From assembly GCA_021162285.1 (NCBI GenBank), contig JAGGYZ010000124.1, forward strand, positions 1 through 12,870: 12,870 bases of DNA, in the 5' to 3' direction. Under the pieces are notes generated by a model, which saw only the letters and a list, made by a program, of their open reading frames with translations, was not told the DNA's origin and made no database searches. Shown here in pieces: positions 6,678 through 12,870 of this stretch; positions within the stretch are counted from its first letter, which is position 1; each line of letters begins with the position of its first letter. Made by a program: the position numbers and the translations under genes. The DNA is from Candidatus Fermentibacteraceae bacterium (GTDB lineage: Bacteria > Fermentibacterota > Fermentibacteria > Fermentibacterales > JCC-6).

Positions 6678-7769
6678 CTAGAGACCTACTCCCACAGAAA
6701 TCCGGTGTGTACTGTCCAGCTGATCGTGGGTAACCCAGGCATAGTCAAGAGAAACCGGATGCCCGCTGAAACTGACAGTGAACCCCAGACCGGCAGTCAT
6801 GTTGCCCTGGCAGGAACCTATCCTCAAACCTACAGTATCCTTAACGAGAAGCTCGGCACCTATGTGTGTATCGAGACTTACGCCAGCTTCGGGAATACTG
6901 TACTGGGAGGCAAACTCTCTTCCCTCAAACCGGAAGTCGCCGTCTGCTGAAAAGGTAAAAACTGAATGGAACCTTGCAACAGGCCATGTGAACGATGCAC
7001 CGAGCTTCGCCGTTGGAGAAACACTTTCGCTGGCACCTGTATTCCAGAACATGTAAGTTCCAAAGACATCCTGCATGTTCAAACCAATGGCAAAAGCATC
7101 CGTTGCATTCCATCTCGCAGCCACATCAAATCCCACACCCCAGGCACTGTAATCCATGAGCTTTCTGTAGATTACCTTTGAAGTTGCACCAACGGAGAAA
7201 TTTCCGCTGAGAGCTCTCCCCCAGGACAGGTAAAGGGCATTGTCTGCAGCACTGCTCCAGGTGATTCTTCCCTCATCGTAGATAAGTTCTTCACCGGGAT
7301 CCCACTGACCGTTGCCCTCTGTACCGGAGGGGTTGCCGGCAGGATCGTAGTCATCGTTACCGCTGTCACCGGGAGCCCCGGTGCCGTCTTCTCCAAAAAC
7401 TCCGTCGCTGCCTGTATCGTACCACTGCAGATCGCTTGTGTCTGCTATTCTTCCTGCATCTGTTCTAAACAGACTGGCTGCATACACATCTCCGCCGTAC
7501 TCCTGTGAATAAGCCACATAGTCGTAGGAGATAAGGCCGCCAAATCTCTCTGAGTGCATGAAGGCAAGAGATTTACTTCTGCTGTGAACAAGACCTGCAG
7601 GATTCCAGTAACCGGCTGTTATATCGTCTGCCACTGCAGAATAAGCGCTTCCCAGAGCCAGGGCGCGGGCCCCTGCACCCACATACATGAACTCACCTGC
7701 ATATTTGCTTGCGCTGGCGGACCCGGACAGCAATCCTGCCAGGATGATGAAAAGAACGGTTTTTTTCAA
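6678..7769 (-). CDS. PorV/PorQ-family outer-membrane beta-barrel protein
   Basis: A 363-residue exported protein. Residues 1-20 form a classic signal peptide (MKK, hydrophobic core, SASA cleavage site). The segment from about 28 to 60, with GAGARALALGSAYSAVADD and YWNPAGL, is the signature of the PorV/PorQ family of FadL-like barrels, some of which work with type IX secretion. Beta-strand patterns continue to a terminal ISVGVGL, as in outer-membrane barrels. Residues about 117-168 form an Asp/Gly/Asn-rich insert (DTGSDGVFGEDG, then NGQWDPGEE) that looks like a calcium-binding loop. The start is TTG at 7769: GGGGAG lies seven bases before it, and it gives the signal peptide exactly. It follows the PilZ gene by four bases. 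A link to type IX secretion is only suggested, since no other component is here. Confidence 0.85.
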   Translation of the reverse strand: MKKTVLFIILAGLLSGSASASKYAGEFMYVGAGARALALGSAYSAVADDITAGYWNPAGLVHSRSKSLAFMHSERFGGLISYDYVAYSQEYGGDVYAASLFRTDAGRIADTSDLQWYDTGSDGVFGEDGTGAPGDSGNDDYDPAGNPSGTEGNGQWDPGEELIYDEGRITWSSAADNALYLSWGRALSGNFSVGATSKVIYRKLMDYSAWGVGFDVAARWNATDAFAIGLNMQDVFGTYMFWNTGASESVSPTAKLGASFTWPVARFHSVFTFSADGDFRFEGREFASQYSIPEAGVSLDTHIGAELLVKDTVGLRIGSCQGNMTAGLGFTVSFSGHPVSLDYAWVTHDQLDSTHRISVGVGL

Positions 7770-7773
7770 AAGA

Positions 7774-8103
7774 TCACTCCCCGTTTACATACCTTGCGAA
7801 AAACTGTCTGTCTTCAAACCTTATTCTCGTGAAGAATAAACCTATACCCCATTTACTGTCAGGAAGTTCCTCTTCTCTAATAACAACAGCTCTTGCCATC
7901 ACCTGATTGTCACCCATGTTTACAGAGACATCGACTCTGGTCAAGTCTCCAAGTGGTTCATCACAAATACAGTAAAGCCCTGAAGCACTGATATTAAGGG
8001 CGGTGACCGAACGGCCCGGCATCCCGTGGGTACCGATAACCACCTCCATTTTTCCGCCGTGACGCTTCTCGCTTCGTTTTTCAGAAACAGTATTCGTGCT
8101 CAA
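7774..8103 (-). CDS. PilZ domain protein (probable cyclic di-GMP receptor)
   Basis: The 109 residues are essentially one PilZ domain, a small beta barrel that binds cyclic di-GMP and relays the signal to a partner. Both ligand motifs are present: RxxxR as R10-SEK-R14, and [D/N]xSxxG as N37-ISAS-G42, followed by beta strands with VMARAVVIRE and KWGIGLFF. There is no other domain, so any output must go through interaction with another protein. It sits between a small membrane protein and the PorV-like protein, four bases from the latter, which hints at control of an envelope process. The start is TTG at 8103, supported by AAGGAG seven bases upstream; no ATG lies nearby in frame. Confidence 0.85.
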   Translation of the reverse strand: MSTNTVSEKRSEKRHGGKMEVVIGTHGMPGRSVTALNISASGLYCICDEPLGDLTRVDVSVNMGDNQVMARAVVIREEELPDSKWGIGLFFTRIRFEDRQFFARYVNGE

Positions 8104-8118
8104 CTATATGCTCCTTCC

Positions 8119-8526
8119 CTACCCCTCGAATTCTTCTGCTGTTTCCGGTTTCGTCAATAAGACTAAACCGAAAATGCCAACGATGGTTCCCAATGGCACC
8201 ATCAAACACAGAATAGAGTCAATCACCATACAGAAGGTGCGTCTTCTCCTTCTCCGGATATTAATACCCGTCCTGATAGTTAGAAAACCAATGGTGATAA
8301 AAACAAGAACAAAAACAACACCAACTCCGCCGAATATCCAGCCAAGCTCAGGTGGAGGCGGGTTTCCCTTTGTTGATTCCATTGCCCCGGAAGCCATCAT
8401 TGCCCCAATGGCCACGTAAACAAGGCCAATCAGGGAAAAAAGCATCTGAAGACCACCCAGCACAAAATGGAATATCGAGACCAGAGAAATCATATCCCCG
8501 TTCTGTTTTGTCACCGTATCGCTCAC
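8119..8526 (-). CDS. Small multi-pass membrane protein, unknown function
   Basis: A 135-residue membrane protein with hydrophobic segments at about 13-47 (long enough for one or two helices), 61-86 and 98-124. A proline run (PPPPE, 56-60) lies in the loop after the first segment, and six consecutive arginines (91-96) lie before the last. That strongly basic loop should face the cytoplasm. The end, with PLGTIVGIFGLVLLTKPE and EEFEG, recalls a pattern common in small uncharacterised membrane proteins, but I cannot name the family. The start is GTG at 8526, with a strong GGAGGTGA at 8537-8530. It is first in the five-gene minus block, directly downstream of a good promoter and 15 bases before the PilZ gene. 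Confidence 0.75.
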   Translation of the reverse strand: MSDTVTKQNGDMISLVSIFHFVLGGLQMLFSLIGLVYVAIGAMMASGAMESTKGNPPPPELGWIFGGVGVVFVLVFITIGFLTIRTGINIRRRRRRTFCMVIDSILCLMVPLGTIVGIFGLVLLTKPETAEEFEG

Positions 8527-8556
8527 TTGTCACCTCCAGCATACATGGAATATAAT
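8527..8556 (+). promoter_or_regulatory. Promoter for the DUF4870 gene pair
   Basis: TTGTCA (8527-8532, five of six to the -35 consensus) and a perfect TATAAT (8551-8556) are 18 bases apart on the plus strand. The predicted leader before the ATG at 8675 is about 110 bases. The -35 lies on the start region and Shine-Dalgarno site of the divergent membrane-protein gene. A second perfect TTGACA at 8590-8595 has only a poor -10 (AATGTT, 8613-8618). Confidence 0.6.
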
Positions 8557-8580
8557 GCAGACTGTGGGACAATACTGCAA
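8552..8580 (-). promoter_or_regulatory. Promoter for the five-gene minus block
   Basis: On the minus strand, TTGCAG (8580-8575) and CATTAT (8557-8552) are 17 bases apart, each matching the consensus at four of six positions. Transcription would begin near 8545, giving a leader of about 20 bases that contains the GGAGGTGA Shine-Dalgarno site of the GTG-start gene. Its -10 covers the same bases as the plus-strand TATAAT. Confidence 0.5.
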
Positions 8581-8674
8581 GTGGTGAGCTTGACATGTGA
8601 TTCTCATTAAAGAATGTTGCCCTGTGTTTGCAGGTACCTGTTTGTTAGTGTTACATATACGGAGGGAGTTATTG

Positions 8675-9058
8675 ATGACTAACGAGTTTAACATTACGCA
8701 AGCTGAGATCGACGAGGGGAAAACCATGGGCGGAATCGCCTACTTTGGTATTCTCGGTTTTCTCATTGCATTTCTTACCAGCAAAGAGAACAAGTATGTG
8801 ATGTATCATGCTCAGCAGAGCCTGATCCTTGTTATCTGCATGCTTGTAGCACCTATCCCTGTTGTGGGATGGATTGTTGCTCTTGGAGCTTTCGTTCTCT
8901 TTATTATAGGCCTTCTCAACGGCTTTAAAGGAGAGATCAAGCCTCTTCCTGTTGTTGGTAACATTGCCTTTAAGTTCGGCATTCTCAAGCCTGCAGAGGG
9001 TGGAACAACTCCAGCTCCTGAGCCACCTGCCGAACCAGGTTCTCCCGACGTAGAGTAG
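8675..9058 (+). CDS. DUF4870/Tic20-like small membrane protein (first paralog)
   Basis: A 127-residue protein of the DUF4870 type, a widespread family of small multi-helix membrane proteins of unknown function. Diagnostic features are the polar N-terminal helix (ITQAEIDEGKTMGGIAYFG), the ENKYVMYHAQQSL motif at about 43-55 after the first hydrophobic segment, further hydrophobic segments at about 56-90, the LLNGFKGE segment near 89-96 and the PVVGNIAFKFGI ending. A Pro/Glu-rich soluble tail, from about 109 to the end, is absent from its neighbour. The ATG at 8675 is preceded by GGAGGG at 8661-8666. The frame extends back to an ATG at 8597 that has no Shine-Dalgarno site and whose extra residues do not fit the family. 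A strong terminator follows the stop. Confidence 0.85.
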   Translation: MTNEFNITQAEIDEGKTMGGIAYFGILGFLIAFLTSKENKYVMYHAQQSLILVICMLVAPIPVVGWIVALGAFVLFIIGLLNGFKGEIKPLPVVGNIAFKFGILKPAEGGTTPAPEPPAEPGSPDVE

Positions 9059-9079
9059 TCTGTTTGTGAACATTGCAGG

Positions 9080-9107
9080 GGGGCGGTTTTTATCGCCCCT
9101 TTTTTTT
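9080..9107 (+). terminator. Intrinsic terminator between the two DUF4870 paralogs
   Basis: GGGGCG (9080-9085) pairs perfectly with CGCCCC (9094-9099) across an eight-base GTTTTTAT loop, and eight Ts follow at 9100-9107. The Shine-Dalgarno AAGGAG of the next gene begins at 9109, almost touching the T tract. The hairpin therefore ends most transcripts of the first paralog and could act as an attenuator for the second. Confidence 0.88.
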
Positions 9108-9124
9108 GAAGGAGAAGATCGCAC

Positions 9125-9475
9125 ATGTCAACTGCTTTTAACATAAGTTCATCGGACATTGAGAACGGAAAGGCCCTGGCCGGTATTTCTTACCTTGGAA
9201 TTATAGGTTTCCTGATCGCAATGGTAGCAGGCAGAGAAAACAGATTCGTAACGTTCCATGCCCAGCAGTCTCTTCTACCCACCATTCTGTTTTTTGTAAG
9301 ATTTCTTCCGGGTACTCCATTCTTTGTTGACGGATTCATCGGTTTGATTGCTATCGTTCTGTTTGTTATCGGCCTCATAAACGGATTTTCCGGCAAGGTT
9401 GAACCGCTTCCTGTTCTGGGACCTGTTGCCTACAGTTTTGGCATCTGCAAAGCAGATGAGACCGGAACAAAGTAA
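9125..9475 (+). CDS. DUF4870/Tic20-like small membrane protein (second paralog)
   Basis: A 116-residue tandem paralog of the preceding gene. The same elements occur in the same order: FNISSSDIENGKALAGISYLG at the N terminus, ENRFVTFHAQQSL at about 39-51, hydrophobic segments through the middle, LINGFSGKVEPLPVLG and an AYSFGI ending. It lacks the Pro/Glu-rich tail of the first copy, and its middle segment carries an insert (RFLPGTPFFVDGF). The two genes have clearly diverged, so the duplication is not recent. AAGGAG at 9109-9114 is ten bases before the ATG. No clear promoter lies between the terminator and this start, so it probably depends on readthrough. Function is unknown. Confidence 0.85.
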   Translation: MSTAFNISSSDIENGKALAGISYLGIIGFLIAMVAGRENRFVTFHAQQSLLPTILFFVRFLPGTPFFVDGFIGLIAIVLFVIGLINGFSGKVEPLPVLGPVAYSFGICKADETGTK

Positions 9476-9561
9476 ATCCTGCCCCTGTTGACAACAGTTC
9501 ATCAATGGTTAACTTAGTACTCTGACCGAACGATTCGGCATAAAGCGGGAAGGAGGCGACA
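9476..9561 (+). promoter_or_regulatory. Possible promoter/leader region of mgtE-glgB
   Basis: This 86-base gap contains a perfect TTGACA (9488-9493) without a good -10 at normal spacing; TAACTT at 9510-9515 is the nearest. A small inverted repeat, CCGAA-CGA-TTCGG, lies at 9526-9538. No T tract follows, so it is not a terminator. The gap is too short for an M-box magnesium riboswitch, and I see none. Confidence 0.3.
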
Positions 9562-10920
9562 GTGGCAATTACACCAACCCAGATGAACTACATACGCAAG
9601 CTCCTGGCCCAGAAAGCCACAGGACGGGCAGCCATTGCGATCAGCAAGATTCACCCTGCAGACATTGCAGACCTGTTCTCTGTAAACCTCACTCCGGCGG
9701 AAACCAGAATGCTGGTAGACATGCTGTTCAGTCAGCTGAAAGCAGGAGATGTTCTTGCCGAACTTCCCGATTCTCTTCTCACAGAGGTTCTTGAAGACAT
9801 TAATGACGAAAGCATTGCCAGGATTCTAAAAAGACAGGATCCAAACGACGCTCTGCAGTTTCTGTCACAGATTTCAGAGGAGCGTCATGAAGCCATACTC
9901 AAACTGCTTCCAGAGACCAACCGCTACCGTATAGAGCAATTGATGATCTATCCGGAAGACAGTGCCGGCCAGGTGATGGCCTCCAGCTACATGGTGGTAA
10001 GACCTGAATTCACTGCCAGTGAAGCAGTGGAACAGATCAGAAATCAGAGTGAATCTGTTGATGTACCATTCTATGTGTATGTGGCTGACGAAGACAACAG
10101 GCTTATGGGTGTGGTTCCTCTCAGAAGGCTTGTAACCTGCCCCCAGGACACTTCTATTCGAGAACTCATGGTTGATGACCCGTTCACGGTAGACACCGAT
10201 GACGACAGCGAGGAAGCGGCTTCCATCGCCCGCAAATACGACATCATGGCTGTACCCGTGGTTGACGACAACCACCACCTCATGGGTGTAATCCCCGGCG
10301 ATGCCCTTTTTGATGTTATGGAAAAAGAAGCAACTGAAGACATGTACCGCATGGCAGGTCTCTCCGAAGATGACAGCATATTTACACCCGTTCCCACAGC
10401 TTTCAAACAGCGCTTTCCATGGATACTGGTAAATCTGGTAACTGCGTTTATAGCCTCAACAGTTGTTCGCGCTTTTGAAGGAACAATAGCACAGTTTGCC
10501 ATGCTTGCCGCGTTCATGCCTGTTGTTGCCGGTATGGGCGGGAACACAGGCAATCAGTCGCTGGTTGTTATTACGAGAGGTATAGCACTTGGTGAACTCG
10601 ACTTCACAAGTGCGAGAAAGGCACTGTTCAAGGAGTCGGCCCTTGGATTACTTCTGGGGCTGGTTGCAGGGTCTGTTGCTGCCTCAGTGGCCTACTTTAC
10701 CGCGACTGACCCTTCGTACGCGATGTCTCTGGGCATTGTAATTTTTATTTCCATAGTAGCCAACATGGCGCTGGCAGGCCTGCTGGGTGCGGGAATACCT
10801 CTCATGCTTCGTGCCCTTGGCAGAGACCCTGCTCTTGGAAGCAACATCCTTCTCACTGCCTGTACCGACTCTCTGGGATATCTTCTGCTGCTTGGTCTTG
10901 CTCTGAAGATAATGATGTAG
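9562..10920 (+). CDS. mgtE: Magnesium transporter MgtE
   Basis: MgtE is a homodimeric inner-membrane Mg2+ channel/transporter gated by cytosolic Mg2+. The 452 residues match the family in length and order: an alpha-helical N domain at about 1-130 (HPADIADLF, LPDSLLTEVLEDI), two CBS domains at about 135-260, the second ending in MGVIPGDALFDVM, a connecting helix, and a membrane domain from about 285. The membrane part carries the signature MPVVAGMGGNTGNQS at 319-333. In its last helices, D436 in TACTDSLGY corresponds to the pore aspartate that sets Mg2+ selectivity. The start is GTG at 9562, with AAGGAGG six bases upstream. The glgB start is seven bases after the stop, so the two are probably cotranscribed. 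Confidence 0.96.
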   Translation: MAITPTQMNYIRKLLAQKATGRAAIAISKIHPADIADLFSVNLTPAETRMLVDMLFSQLKAGDVLAELPDSLLTEVLEDINDESIARILKRQDPNDALQFLSQISEERHEAILKLLPETNRYRIEQLMIYPEDSAGQVMASSYMVVRPEFTASEAVEQIRNQSESVDVPFYVYVADEDNRLMGVVPLRRLVTCPQDTSIRELMVDDPFTVDTDDDSEEAASIARKYDIMAVPVVDDNHHLMGVIPGDALFDVMEKEATEDMYRMAGLSEDDSIFTPVPTAFKQRFPWILVNLVTAFIASTVVRAFEGTIAQFAMLAAFMPVVAGMGGNTGNQSLVVITRGIALGELDFTSARKALFKESALGLLLGLVAGSVAASVAYFTATDPSYAMSLGIVIFISIVANMALAGLLGAGIPLMLRALGRDPALGSNILLTACTDSLGYLLLLGLALKIMM

Positions 10921-10927
10921 TCTGTTC

Positions 10928-12870
10928 ATGGAACACGATATTACCACCCGGGAAGTAAACAGAGTAATAGTCGGACCGGTATCAAACCCCCATTCAATAC
11001 TGGGAATGCACAAGGTGGAATCAACCGGTAGTGTTTCTGTAAGAGCTTTCTGCCCTGAAGCAGTCTCCATTCAGCTGGTCACCGACTCAGATGTTCGGAA
11101 AATGAAGATGATTGACCACAGGGGCTTCTTCGTCTGGGTATCCCCGGAGCCACAGGGGTTTTTCTCATATCAGCTTAAGATCACACTGAAAGACGGCTCA
11201 TGGTGGCAGACAGCCGACCCCTACTCATTTCTTCCGCAGTTCGGTGAGGTGGATCTTCATCTTTTTAACAGCGGGAAACATCTTGAACTCCACAGAAAAA
11301 TGGGTGGAAGAATCTGGAAAGTCGGCGAGACCACAGGAACACTGTTTACTGTCTGGGCACCCAATGCCCTTGCGGTAAGTGTTACAGGCTCTTTTAACAA
11401 CTGGAACACCAGCAGACACCCCATGAGAACACTTGGTGCAGGCGGAGTCTGGGAGCTGTTTATTCCAGGTGTTTCCTGCGGTGATTACTACCGGTACATG
11501 ATCACGGCGAAAGACGGAAAGAAACTTGAAAAGTCAGATCCGTACGCTGTCTGTTTTGAAAAAAGACCAGGTAATTCCTCTGTGGTGGAGGATCCATTCT
11601 CCTACACATGGTCGGATGAAGAATGGATGACCCGGAGAAACAACAGCAGCACCTTTGACTCCCCGATTTCCATTTACGAGCTGCATGCCTCTTCATGGAC
11701 CAGAAAGGGTAATGATTTCAACTCCTGGAGCGACCTTTCACAGTGGCTTATTCCCTATGTAAAAGACCTTGGGTTCACACACATAGAGCTTCTTCCTGTT
11801 ATGGAGCACCCGCTGGACGAGTCATGGGGGTATCAGGTTACCGGATTTCTGGCTCCAACAAGCAGGATGGGAACACCGTGGGAATTCTGCCGTTTTGTAG
11901 ACAGCTGTCACACAGCAGAGCTGGGTGTGATTGTCGACTGGCCTCCGGCGCACTTCCCCGCCGACCGGTGGGCGCTTGCGAAGTTTGACGGAACCTGCCT
12001 TTACGAGCACGAAGATCCAAAAAAAGGGTACCACCCGGACTGGAACACACTGATTTTCAACTACGGAAGAAATGAAGTAAGGAACTTTCTTTACGCCAGT
12101 GCCCTGCAGTGGCTGGACACATTCCATGCAGACGGGATCAGAGTGGATGCAGTGGCCTCGATGCTGTATCTGGACTATTCACGGAAAGATGGTCAGTGGA
12201 TACCCAACAAATACGGAGGGCGGGAAAACCTTGAAGCTGTCGAATTTCTGAAAGAGCTGAACCATTATGCGGGAACTCTGTTTCCCGGTACCATGATGAT
12301 TGCCGAGGAAAGCACAGACTGGTCAGGTGTTACAATGCCGCCGGACAAAGGTGGACTTGGTTTCCACTTCAAATGGAACATGGGCTGGATGAACGACACC
12401 CTTGAGTTCTTCAGAGCCGATCCTGTGTACAGAAAACACATGCTCAGCAAGATAACATTCAGTGCTGTGTACGCCTGGAGCGAAAACTATATCCTTCCCC
12501 TTTCCCACGACGAGGTTGTTCACGGAAAAGGTTCACTGCTGAACAAAATGCCGGGCAGCCCGGAAGAGAAACAGGCCAACCTCAGGCTTCTTGTGTGCCT
12601 TCAGTGGTTTTTCCCCGGTAAGCAGCTGCTTTTCATGGGTGGAGAGAGAGCTCAGGATACAGAGTGGAATCTCTCAATCAGCCTTCCTGAAGGCGGAACT
12701 GAGATGAGAGAATTCGTATCTTCGCTGAACCGTTTCTACCTGAATCACCCTCAGCTGTTCAGAAGTGACTGTACACCAGAGGGATTCCAGTGGGTAGATT
12801 TCTCCGACACGGATTCCACGGTGGTTTCCTTTTTAAGAAAGACACAGGGAATGAAACCGCTTCTGTGCGT
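10928..12870 (+). CDS. glgB: 1,4-alpha-glucan branching enzyme (GlgB), C terminus outside window
   Basis: GlgB makes alpha-1,6 branches in glycogen by cleaving and transferring alpha-1,4 chains (GH13). The 647 visible residues hold an N1 domain (SNPHSILGMH), a CBM48 module at about 125-205 (FTVWAPNA, VTGSFNNWN) and the catalytic barrel. Catalytic residues are intact: nucleophile D407 in RVDAVASMLYLDYSR, acid/base E460 in IAEEST, and H527-D528 in LSHDEVVHGKG. These sit only two positions later than in E. coli (405, 458, 525/526). After H527-D528 the sequence diverges: the usual PGDxWQKFANLR is PGSPEEKQANLR, and GNEFAQxxEWN is GGERAQDTEWN at 571-579. Roughly 80-100 residues are missing at the right edge. 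The start is the ATG seven bases after mgtE, with no strong Shine-Dalgarno site. No other glycogen gene is visible. Confidence 0.96.
   Translation, partial: MEHDITTREVNRVIVGPVSNPHSILGMHKVESTGSVSVRAFCPEAVSIQLVTDSDVRKMKMIDHRGFFVWVSPEPQGFFSYQLKITLKDGSWWQTADPYSFLPQFGEVDLHLFNSGKHLELHRKMGGRIWKVGETTGTLFTVWAPNALAVSVTGSFNNWNTSRHPMRTLGAGGVWELFIPGVSCGDYYRYMITAKDGKKLEKSDPYAVCFEKRPGNSSVVEDPFSYTWSDEEWMTRRNNSSTFDSPISIYELHASSWTRKGNDFNSWSDLSQWLIPYVKDLGFTHIELLPVMEHPLDESWGYQVTGFLAPTSRMGTPWEFCRFVDSCHTAELGVIVDWPPAHFPADRWALAKFDGTCLYEHEDPKKGYHPDWNTLIFNYGRNEVRNFLYASALQWLDTFHADGIRVDAVASMLYLDYSRKDGQWIPNKYGGRENLEAVEFLKELNHYAGTLFPGTMMIAEESTDWSGVTMPPDKGGLGFHFKWNMGWMNDTLEFFRADPVYRKHMLSKITFSAVYAWSENYILPLSHDEVVHGKGSLLNKMPGSPEEKQANLRLLVCLQWFFPGKQLLFMGGERAQDTEWNLSISLPEGGTEMREFVSSLNRFYLNHPQLFRSDCTPEGFQWVDFSDTDSTVVSFLRKTQGMKPLLC

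Noticed and set aside
8096..8419. 107-codon plus-strand open frame
   Set aside because: It is antisense to the small membrane protein, which has a strong Shine-Dalgarno site and clear membrane segments.
8597..8674. Upstream ATG extending the first DUF4870 protein by 26 residues
   Set aside because: It has no ribosome binding site and the extra residues do not fit the family, while the ATG at 8675 has GGAGGG at good spacing and matches its paralog's start.
9526..9538. CCGAA-CGA-TTCGG hairpin as a terminator before mgtE
   Set aside because: The stem is only five pairs and no T tract follows; at most it is a small operator.
9476..9561. M-box (Mg2+) riboswitch before mgtE
   Set aside because: The gap is 86 bases, shorter than an M-box, and shows none of the expected long paired helices.

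Overview
The window is about 12.9 kb of compactly packed bacterial chromosome. It has moderate GC (near 48% by eye), overlapping stop/start junctions, good Shine-Dalgarno sites and several TTG or GTG starts. The gene content is housekeeping plus envelope: exonuclease VII, MiaB, MgtE, GlgB, a nucleoside kinase, a PilZ protein and a PorV/PorQ-type outer-membrane protein. PorV/PorQ-like proteins, the TGS/uridine-kinase-type nucleoside kinase and an M1 peptidase with a GxMEH motif together suggest a Gram-negative member of the Fibrobacterota-Chlorobiota-Bacteroidota (FCB) radiation, possibly one of its uncultured candidate phyla. That placement is inference. I see no phage, insertion sequence, CRISPR array, tRNA or rRNA.

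Layout. (1) 1-2502, minus: a nucleoside kinase followed by an M1-family metallopeptidase that runs off the left edge. They share a one-base TAATG junction. (2) 2503-2955: the largest gene-free stretch, a divergent spacer holding a perfect 9+1+9 palindrome. (3) 2956-4779, plus: a small secreted beta-rich protein, xseA and xseB, all overlapping. (4) 8526-4790, minus: five genes in series, namely a small multi-pass membrane protein, a PilZ protein, a PorV/PorQ-like outer-membrane protein, a dolichol/phytol-kinase-like membrane CTP:lipid kinase and miaB. They have gaps of 4-15 bases or a 4-base overlap. (5) 8675-12870, plus: two tandem DUF4870/Tic20-like membrane proteins separated by a strong intrinsic terminator, then mgtE, then glgB, which runs off the right edge.

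Regulation. The clearest signals lie between the five-gene minus block and the plus block. Two promoters face opposite ways and share their -10 region at 8551-8557. The -35 of the plus promoter lies on the start codon and Shine-Dalgarno site of the minus gene. A GC-rich hairpin with an eight-T tract at 9080-9107 sits directly before the Shine-Dalgarno site of the second DUF4870 gene, so expression of that paralog should depend on readthrough or an unseen promoter.

I did not find a convincing undescribed system. Most genes are recognisable core families. The items most worth checking are the shared -10 promoter pair, the terminator between the DUF4870 paralogs, the small membrane protein + PilZ + PorV-like + lipid-kinase block, the divergent C-terminal part of GlgB, and the palindrome upstream of the kinase.
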